Shown here: piece by piece, positions 23,801 through 29,273 of the stretch
How the letters are laid out: each line of letters starts with the position of its first letter
How positions within the stretch are numbered: the first letter of the stretch is position 1
Assembly: GCA_030762895.1 (NCBI GenBank)
Contig: CM061062.1
Span: 238,762,019 to 238,826,018 of the forward strand
Origin: Sophora flavescens
Taxonomy: Eukaryota; Streptophyta; Magnoliopsida; Fabales; Fabaceae
DNA: 64,000 nucleotides
Reading direction: 5' to 3'
Translations under genes and position numbers: made by a program
Notes under the pieces: model-generated
Told to the model about the DNA's origin: nothing
Databases searched by the model: none
Seen by the model: only the letters and a program-made list of their open reading frames with translations

Positions 23801-26800
23801 TCAGTGCGACTGTCTTCTCTCACGTAGCGACTTGGAGCATGATCACGTCGAGATCGAGTGAAGTAGTCCCCCTTCCTCCTATTCCAGAGTTGCTTGATCT
23901 CTTCCAGCCGGGTTTGGTTTACTTTCCTTCCTTTCAACAAGCTTATCTCCAAATTCTCCACTCTAGACTCCATTCTGTAGTTCATGTAGTGATAATCAAA
24001 AGCTCCAGGAATCGTGAGCTTTGATACTGTTAGAATAGATGATCTTATCTTATCTTATCTTAGAGTACATCATATCTTATAAGAGTATTTTGAATTATCT
24101 CATAGGATTAGGTTATCAGTTAGTTATTATCATAATTAGTTTTCCTTTTCAATTAGGATTAGGAGTCTTGTATCCCTATAAATAGGGATTAGTGCTTAAG
24201 TTTTTTTGCACCTCAACATCATAATCAATCATAATCATATTTTGAGTGTTCATTCTTTTTCTTCTCTTTCTCTATATAAACCCATAACTTCAACATGGTA
24301 TCAGAACGGTACCATCCTCCTTGACCTATCTCGTCACTATTCCGCTGCGGAGTTCCGCTAAGTATGAAGGAACTCTAATCATCTTCTTAGCCATACAAAA
24401 AAAAAAAAAATGGCATTTTGCTCTCTCCCGTTGTGTTTTCCTTTTTCGGTAACCTGAAGGAGGAGGATACCACCCTTCGTCTTTCCGATCCTTGTTTTTT
24501 TCCCGTCAGTTTTCCAGCCGTCGACCCCATCACTAGACTCGTCGGACGCCAATTTGTCCAACCGTCCAAACCGCGTCGTCGTTCGCCTCCCAACGCACCG
24601 AACTCACCGGCCTATGCTATTTTCGGATCTGTTCTCACCTCCCTCAATGGACCACTTTTCAGCAACCACCTTGATGTGTTTGGTTCCCTTAGGTTATGTT
24701 TTGCTGTGTTCGAAAGCTCAAATCTTTGGTCTACTGTTTGCTTCTCTAGTGTTTGTCATGCAATTCTTATCCACTGATGGATCATACCAGTGACTTCTCT
24801 TCCTACCGACGATCATTTCGATGGTGATGGATCATACTAGTGACTCCTTCTCTTATCCACCGATGGATCGTACCAGTGGCTTCTCTTCCCACCGACGATC
24901 ATTCCGGTGGTGACCCCTTTCCTACGGATGAATTATATTAGTGGTGACTTCTATTTCCGTCAACGATTGACTTATGTTGGTTATAACTCATACTAGTCAT
25001 CATGATCGTTTGTCCTAGATGCACTGGCCTCATCTTAGTCCCAGAAGTAGTTGTCTACATTAATTTCAATTTTAAATAATTTGGGTCTCCAATATTGTTG
25101 TTGAAGCTTCCAAATGCAATTTTGAGAAGTTCGGACCTTGCTGCTAGATTGCTTGCCAATAAATTTCTGTCAGGCTGATGATCATTCCAGCTATCTTGCT
25201 AAGTTATCTTTCGAGCAACTGTCTCCGGTCTCTCCAACATCCTTTCCCACTTAAGTTGGTTGTTTCGGTAGTCCTGTCGTCTGACTATCGTCAAGGTTGA
25301 GCCGTCGGCACCAGTCACAGAAAACTGTGACGTGTCCCACTCTTAAGTTGGTTGTTTCAGGCTAAGGACAACGTCTGGCCCAATATCATTTCAGTTTGGT
25401 TTGATTGATGTTCGTGAAAATCAGGAATGATTACTTCAATTGGTTGATTGGTGGTTTGTTCTTGGGCACAAACATTATTGGTTGATAGTTCTGGTATTTC
25501 TCGGTTTATTCAAGATATCTTTATGGGTCTGGTTACCTCTGGTTGTTAAATTTTCTCTTTTAAAGGGTATATTTGTAACAAGCTTAAAGCTTAATAAGCT
25601 TTAGCTTGAGGGGGAGTGTTAGAATATATGATCTTATCTTATCTTAGAGTACATCATATCTTACAAGAGTATATTGAATTATCTCATAGGATTAGGTTGT
25701 TATCAGTTAGTTATTATCATAATTAGTTTTCCTTTTCAATTATGATTAAGAGTCTTGTATCCCTATAAATAGGGGTTAGTGCTTAAGTTTTTTTGCACCG
25801 CAACATCACAATCAATCATAATCATATTTTGAGTGTTCATTCTTTTTCTTCTCTTTCTCTATCTAAACCCATAACTTTAACAGATACCATTGTTACGAAC
25901 CAAGGATTTAAAGCAGAAATATAGAAGTAACTGTATTATTGCTGTTCTAAAGCCTGTATCAAGATGATAACATTGCTTGGATATGGGAAAATGGAAGAAA
26001 AAGGTTACAAAGCAAAGAGAAAAAGATATCCTAGGCAATTCGAGAGTGCCTAGTCTCTCCCAAAGTTCCAATCCAATTCCCGCCTACCTCACTATGCTCT
26101 CCCCTTCTCCCCTCCCATACAAATACTCCCTCAGCAACAACATTCACACGCACACACCCTCCCTCGTTGCTATTGCCAACTAGGCAGTAGTTAGTTACAC
26201 AATTTCTCTCTCATGGAGTGTGATCAGGTGCATCATCCTCACCTACACTTTAGTAATAGTGGACTTAGAAATATTGGGCCTTGGGCCTAGGTCCCTATAA
26301 CTTGGCATTTACGCCTAGGACATCCCAACCCTCATACTATGAGGCTTGTATTCAAACACTGTAACATCTCAGTTTCTAATACAAATGAAGAAAATTTTTG
26401 TGCTGCATGTTGTATTGGAAAGGCCCACAGGCTTCATTCCCCTTCTTCTACTACTCAATATATTACTCCTTTAGAACTTGTTTATAGTGACTTGTGGGGA
26501 CCTTCCCCATGCCATCCACTCAAAACTTTCACTATTATATTACTTTTGTGGATGCCTTTTCTCGGTTCACTTGGATTTATCTTTTCAAAACCAAGTCTGA
26601 TGCATTATCAGTATTCAAACAATTCAAATCTATGGCTGAATTGCAGTTTGACTAAATTGAAATGCCTACAAACAGATTTTTTTTGGGGGGGGGGGGGGAA
26701 TTCCGCCCGTTCACAAAATATCTAACCGACCTTGGAGTCGTTCACAGACTCATTTGCCCTCACACACCATCAAAATGGCGTAGTTGAAAGAAAACATAGG

Positions 26801-29238
26801 CATATTCTGGAGGTTGGCCTTACTCTTTTAAGCCATGCATCCCTACCTCTAAAATTTTGGGATTATGCCTTTCAAACTGCTGTTTTTCTAATCAATCGCC
26901 TTCCTACGACATCTCTTCAATTTGCAATCCCATACAATGTTCTGTTCAAACAGCAACCTGATTTTAATTTTCTAAAAGTTTTCGGATGTGTATGTTTCCC
27001 TTTGTTAAGACCCTATAATTCTCACAAACTAGATTTTCGGTCTCAGGAATGTCTCTTTCTAGGTTACTCTACTTCTCATAAGGGATACAAGTGTCTCTCG
27101 TCAAGTCGGTGTCTCTACATCTCTAAAGACGTTCTTTTCAATGAAAGTAGGTTTCCTTACTCTGATCTTTTTCCAGAATCTACTACTCCAACTGTTCCTA
27201 CCTCATTCCCTTCCCCAATAGCCTCTATTCCCTTAGTATCATCATCTCCTTCACCTTACATTCCTTCTCCTACTGTCCCTCCTCCTCTTGCACCTCATTC
27301 TTCTCCATCTGCCACCTCTCACGAGTCTAGCTCCTCTTCCTCAATTTCCCCTTCTCCTTCTCCAACTTTCCATCAACCCTCTTCTCCTCCACCACAAACT
27401 CAGCCAGCAAACTGTCACCCTATGCAAACCCGCTCTAAGTCAGGAATTGTTTGTCCTCGTGTCCATCCTAGTCATCTTCTTACTCATTTGGAACCCAAGA
27501 ATGCAAAACAAGCACTCACTGATCCAAAATGGCATGCTGCTATGCAAGAAGAATTTGCTGCCCTGCAGTATAATAAGACCTGGTCCTTAGTTCCCCTGCC
27601 TCCTAATCGGACACCCATTGGCTGCAAATGGGTGTTTCGCATCAAGGAAAATCCGGATGGCACTATTAATCGGTATAAGGCCCGTTTAGTGGTCAAAGGG
27701 TTTCATCAACTCCATGGGTTTGATTATAATGAAACTCTCTCTGGTGGTGAAACCAGTCACTATTAGATTGATATTAACTCTTGCTCTCACTCGCAACTGG
27801 CCATTACAGCAGTTGGATGTGAACAATGCATTTCTTAATGGTCTCTTGGAGGAAGAGGTGTATATGCAGCAGCCCCCGGGCTTTGAAGCTGCTGATTCTA
27901 CTCTTGTTTGCAAGCTTCACAAAGCTCTTTATGGCTTGAAACAAGCCCCTCGGCAGTGGTTTGAACGCCTCAAGCACAGCTTGTTTAATCTTGGCTTCAA
28001 GGACAGTAAATGTGACCCCTATCTATTTGTTTACAATCTTAATGGGGCTGTTGTCTATCTCCTAGTCTATGTTGATGTTATAATCATCGCAGGCAGTGAT
28101 TCTTCTCTAATTCACAAGTTAATTCAGCAGCTGCACTCTGTATTTGCACTAAAACAGTTGGGGGCTCTTGACTATTTTCTTGGTATAGAGGTTCACAAAC
28201 AGCAAAATGGTACTCTCCTTTTGACTCAAAGCAAGTATATCCGTGATTTACCGGTGAAAACAAGCATGGCAGAAGCTAAGCCAATTTCTTCGCCAATGAC
28301 CTCTTGTAAGCTCTCCAAAACTGGTTCTGACACTCATTCTGATCCCTCTCTATATTGGTCTGTGGTAGGTGCACTACAATATGTGACTATCATGCCCGGA
28401 ACTCAGTTATGCAGTAAACAAGGTCTTCCAATTTATGGCTCACCCTCTAGAGTCTCATTGGAGTGCTGTAAAACGGATCCTACTGTATCTAAGAGGTACC
28501 CTACATCATGGGCTTCAGTTTTTTCCAGCCTCTCCACATCAGCCCCTTGCCTTAAGGGCATTTTGTGAGCTGATTGGGCTGCTGATCCTGATGATCACAG
28601 GTCCACTTCAGGGGCTGCCATCTATCTTGGTCCGAATTTGGTGTGTTGGTGGTCCCGCAAGCAACAAGTTGTGGCTCGGTCCAGCACAGAAGCTGAATAC
28701 CGCAGCCTAGCACAGGTGACAGTTGATGTTCTTTGGATACAGACCCTTCTAACTGAGCTTGGTATCAGTTTCTCGGCCCCTATTATCTACTGTGACAACC
28801 AAAGTGTGGTCTCTTTGGCTCATAATCCAGTCCTCAATGCCCGAACTAAGCACATGGAGATTGACTTATTTTTTGTAAGAGAAAAGGTTCTCCAGAAGCA
28901 ACTACAGGTTCTGCATGTTCCCTCCCATGATCAGTGGGCCGATGCTCTTACCAAACCTTTGTCTCCTGCTCGTTTCCTCTTACTGCGTGACAAGCTCAAG
29001 GTGGCTGCCATGGCTTCTCCAAGACGACCTTGATCTTGTGGGGTGTGTGTGTGAGTGTACTGTACTTAATATAGGCATGAGTGCATAGTATCAAAACTAA
29101 TGTAACTTAGCTGGAGACTTAGTTACACCTGTAACTGTCTCAGTTAGACAGCTAGCAATTGACAACTGATATAAGTAACAGTTGTCCATATTCAATGTAT
29201 TGAATATTCATTTTGAGATTCAATACACAATAATCAAT

Positions 29239-29273
<35 letters not shown>

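Larger units (their letters stand above)
24028..25882 (+). mobile_element. TE5: small non-autonomous LTR element (TRIM/LARD-type)
   Basis: LTRs of 268 bp (24028-24295) and 266 bp (25617-25882), both TGTTAGAATA.., with an exact GATAC target duplication at 24023-24027 and 25883-25887. Primer site TGGTATCAGAAC at 24296; purine tract GAGGGGGA just before the 3' LTR. The 1.3-kb interior has no gag, protease, integrase or RT homology; the longest frame (24418-24777, 119 codons) has no recognised domain. The GATAC target is part of the primer-binding site of the surrounding minus-strand element. Confidence 0.92.
21270..26199 (-). mobile_element. Minus-strand LTR element (LARD-like) carrying captured gene sequence
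   Basis: Read on the minus strand: an LTR-like block (26199 to 25891, TGTAACTAAC.. to ..GTTCGTAACA), then a tRNA-Met primer site TGGTATCAAAGC (its bases straddle TE5), then a basic coiled-coil-like gag-type ORF (23985-23302), two further anonymous ORFs, and an ORF with an aminopeptidase M1 fragment ending at the broken left edge. No protease, integrase or RT is visible, so it is non-autonomous. Its 3' LTR is missing: the left edge joins TE4 protease directly with no target duplication, so this is insertion plus deletion or recombination. The 100 bp at 26200-26299 are of unknown origin. Confidence 0.6.
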
